Below the pieces are notes generated by a model. The model was not told the origin of the DNA. It saw nothing but the letters and a program-made list of their open reading frames with translations, and made no database searches. From positions 1 to 34,035 of the forward strand of contig JAQGJJ010000196.1 of the NCBI GenBank assembly GCA_028290695.1: DNA of 34,035 nucleotides, read 5' to 3'. This document shows positions 32,134 to 34,035 of the stretch, one piece after another (position 1 is the first letter of the stretch; each line of letters starts with the position of its first letter). The position numbers were made by a program, and so were the translations under genes. Origin of the DNA: Enterovirga sp. (GTDB lineage Bacteria; Pseudomonadota; Alphaproteobacteria; Rhizobiales; Beijerinckiaceae).

Positions 32134-32162
32134 TTGTTAACGTGTTAAGCGAAAGGCGGCAA
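32134..32162. promoter_or_regulatory. Probable HpaR operator and hpaF promoter
   Basis: In the divergent hpaF/hpaR region, TTAAC-GT-GTTAA (32137-32148) is a perfect 5-bp inverted repeat in an AT-rich patch. On the minus strand TTGCCG (32162-32157) and TAACAAT (32139-32133) are spaced about 17 nt and could be the -35 and -10 of hpaF. The palindrome would cover the start of the -10 and the upstream spacer, so a MarR-type HpaR dimer bound here could repress hpaF-E-D. The start of transcription would be near 32127, leaving a short leader with GGAG. Binding is inference. Confidence 0.55.
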
Positions 32163-32227
32163 CGACCGGCGCGGCCGAGCCGGCGTCGGGCCGGCCGCTC
32201 TCGCCGGCAAGGAAAGCACATGGTCCG

Positions 32228-32740
32228 ATGAAGCCGCAGCCCGAGGCCGGAACCGCCCTGCCGGCCGCCGGCACCAGGGTGAACCTGCGCCACTTCTCGA
32301 AGTCGCTGCCGATGTCCCTGCTGCGGGCCCGTGAGGCGGTGATGCGCCGCTTCCGGCCATCGCTGCGCCATTTCGGCCTGACCGAGCAGCAATGGCGAGT
32401 TCTGCGCGCCCTGAGCTCCGTTCCGCGGATCGAGGTCACGGACCTTGCGCGCGCCACCTTTCTCCTGGGGCCGAGCCTGTCCCGTATCCTCCAGGACCTC
32501 GGTGCGCGCGGGCTGATCCTCCGGGAGGCGAGCCGCTCCGATCTGCGGCGCGGCCTCGTCTCGATCAGCCCGGCCGGACAGGCGCTGATCGCAACGGTCA
32601 CGCCCAGATCGGAGGAGATCTACGGCGAGATCACCGCGCGGTTCGGCGCCGAGAAACTCGCCACCCTCCAGGCGCTGCTGCGGGAACTCGAGGAGGTCCT
32701 GTCCACGGTGGACGACGGCGACCCCGCCGTGAATGGCTGA
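32228..32740 (+). CDS. hpaR: MarR-family regulator of homoprotocatechuate degradation
   Basis: A 170-residue MarR-type repressor. The segment MSLLRAREAVMRRFRPSLRH followed by FGLTEQQWRVLRALSS closely matches the HpaR signature (REAAMSYFRP...LTEQQWRIVR in E. coli). The winged helix continues with EVTDLARATFLLGPSLSRIL and RRGLVSISPAGQALIA. HpaR represses the meta-cleavage operon and is released by aromatic pathway compounds. It is divergent from hpaF across a 113-nt region with a candidate operator. The ATG has only a distant AAGGA, about 13 nt upstream, so an internal GTG (MNLRHFSK at 32279) is a possible alternative start. The first 25 residues are an unconserved lead-in. Confidence 0.9.
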   Translation: MKPQPEAGTALPAAGTRVNLRHFSKSLPMSLLRAREAVMRRFRPSLRHFGLTEQQWRVLRALSSVPRIEVTDLARATFLLGPSLSRILQDLGARGLILREASRSDLRRGLVSISPAGQALIATVTPRSEEIYGEITARFGAEKLATLQALLRELEEVLSTVDDGDPAVNG

Positions 32741-32818
32741 AGCCCTCCCCCTGGCGCCGAAGCAGCCGCAGCCCGCGCCGCTCCGGGGCTGGCGCCTGCG
32801 CCCGTGGTTGGGAGCGGG

Positions 32819-34035
32819 TCAGGCTCCGAAGGGCGGGCCCGGGTGGATGAAGCGCCAGGGGCTCGTCTCGCTGTCGCGGCCAACGTCGATCTCGATCAGC
32901 CAGGGGCGGCCATCCGCGAGCGCCCTCTCCAGCACCGGCCGGAACGCCTCGGGGCTGTCCACACGCTCCGCCTCCGCGCCGAACGCACGCGCCATGGCGA
33001 CGAAGTCCGGATTGACGAGGTCGGACGCGATCACCCGGCCGCCGAAGCTCTCGCGCTGGTCGCGGCGGACGTTGCCGTAGGCGCCGTTGTTGAACACGAG
33101 GGTCACGACCCCGATGCCGTACTGCACGGCCGTCGAAAGCTCCTGGACGCCGAACATGAAGCCGCCATCCCCGGTGATGGCCACGACCGGCCGGTCCGGA
33201 TGCGCGACCTTGACCCCGAGCGCGGTCGGGAAGCCCGAGCCGAGCGTCCCCTGGTAGCCGGACGAGATGAAGGTCCGGGGCTCGTAGACCGGAAAGCCGT
33301 ACCACGAGGCGAACCCCACCTGGGAGAGCTCGTCCGTCACGATGCCATCCCGGGGCAGCACGTCCCGGAGCACCTTCAAATAGCTCATCTGCGGCTGGAT
33401 GGCCTGGATCTCGGCCTCCGCCTCGGCCGCCGCGGCCCTGATCGCCTCGCGCCGTCCGGGGCGGCTCTGCTTTACCCGGCGGCAGGCCTCGAGCAGCGCC
33501 TGCGTCGCCTCCGTCGCGTCGGCCACGATCGGAACGTCGGCCGGCGAACGCCGCATCTCCACCGGGTCGATGTCGATCCGCACCGATTTCAGGCCCGCAG
33601 GCTGCCAGTTCCAGCGCCAGCCCGGCAGCTCCATGCGGGTGCCGATGCCGATGCTCAGGTCCGTGCCCGGCCACAGCCGGTGGGCCGCCGCCATGGTCAG
33701 CCCGAGCTCGTGATCGTTGGACAGGACGCCGCGCCCGCTCCGGAACGCGACGACGGGCGCGTCGAGGAGTTCGGCCAGTTCACGGATCGCCTGCGCGGCC
33801 GAAAAGGCGCCTCCGCCCACGAAGATCATGGGGCGTTCGGCCGCGCCGATCAGCGCCGCGGCGCGCGCGACGGCATCGAGGTCCACGGCCGGGGCCGGCA
33901 GGAGCGTCAGAGGCGCTATGCCGGCCGCCTAACCGCGCCTCGTGAACACGTCCCAGGGCATCTCGAGCGAGGCCGGGCGGGGGCGGGCGGAGCGCATCTC
34001 CTGGAAGGCGCGCGAGACCGCGAGGGGCGACGTCC
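32819..34035 (-). pseudogene. Thiamine-diphosphate-dependent enzyme (acetolactate synthase-like) interrupted by an in-frame TAG; 5' end outside window
   Basis: Minus-strand reading from 34033 gives SPLAVSRAFQEMRSARPRPA then SLEMPWDVFTRRG, the end of a ThDP-enzyme N-terminal domain. A TAG at 33931-33929 follows. The same frame then continues without a further stop through PAVDLDAVARAAALIGAAER (central domain) to the ThDP-binding C-terminal domain: ITGDGGFMFGVQELSTAVQY with GDGG, and VFNNGAYGNVRRDQ. The TAG falls in the linker between domains. A GTG at 33886 could restart translation of 355 residues, but that product would lack the N-terminal domain carrying the catalytic Glu. Most likely a recent nonsense mutation or a sequence error. 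It is convergent with hpaR. Substrate unknown. Confidence 0.75.

Overview
This is a GC-rich (about 70%) chromosomal window that looks like an alphaproteobacterium of the Rhizobiales/Hyphomicrobiales, possibly Methylobacteriaceae-like. The reasons are the rimP-nusA-ylxR-infB order with an Ala/Pro-rich IF2 N-terminus, an Omp25/Omp31-type porin-like protein, a sahR-metF-metH operon, a form II CO-dehydrogenase-type molybdenum hydroxylase cluster, and homoprotocatechuate genes. Genus is inference. No rRNA, tRNA, CRISPR array, insertion sequence or phage gene was seen. Coding is dense and almost all genes read as ordinary chromosomal genes.

Layout. (1) 1-3430, minus strand: the transcription/translation operon rimP-nusA-ylxR-infB (infB cut by the window edge), preceded by a strong intrinsic-terminator-like hairpin inside the rimP leader. 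(2) 3779-5185: a small RlpA-like protein (+) and an outer-membrane beta-barrel protein (-), separated by an 11-bp hairpin. (3) 5330-11058, minus strand: the methionine/SAM-cycle operon sahR-metF-metH, with an AT-rich palindrome touching the sahR start codon. (4) 11126-11818: a DUF1345 membrane protein. (5) 12007-18801, plus strand: coxM, coxD (MoxR AAA+), coxE (VWA), a YnfA-like membrane protein, two half-XdhC proteins, a molybdopterin-binding protein, a MocA-like cytidylyltransferase and a racemase-like protein that lacks both catalytic cysteines. (6) 18765-22729, minus strand: a hemolysin III/PAQR-like protein, coxL (form II motif AYRGAGR) and coxS. (7) 22951-26697: a fucosyltransferase-like protein, an orphan BMP-type binding protein with a Tat-like signal, msrB and purU. 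(8) 26710-27285: an unknown secreted protein. (9) 27363-32740: a homoprotocatechuate meta-cleavage cluster (SDR, FAH-family HpaG-like, HpaD, HpaE, HpaF) divergent from its MarR-type regulator HpaR. (10) 32819-34035: a thiamine-diphosphate enzyme gene interrupted by an in-frame TAG.

How the genes work together. MetF supplies methyl-tetrahydrofolate to MetH, and SahR probably represses both until S-adenosylhomocysteine builds up. PurU is another folate one-carbon enzyme but is not in that operon. CoxS, CoxM and CoxL would form an (alpha-beta-gamma)2 molybdenum-iron-sulfur-flavin hydroxylase. The CoxD/CoxE, XdhC-like, molybdopterin-binding and MocA-like proteins fit maturation of its Mo-molybdopterin-cytosine-dinucleotide cofactor. 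The structural genes are split onto opposite strands about 7 kb apart. HpaD, HpaE, HpaF and the FAH protein cover ring cleavage to the isomerase/decarboxylase steps; the upstream hydroxylase and the downstream hydratase and aldolase are not in the window.

The observations most worth checking are the nonsense codon in the ThDP enzyme, the sahR operator/leaderless start, the rimP-nusA attenuator-like hairpin, the YnfA gene embedded in the cox maturation operon, and the cysteine-less racemase homologue. None of these alone establishes a new system.
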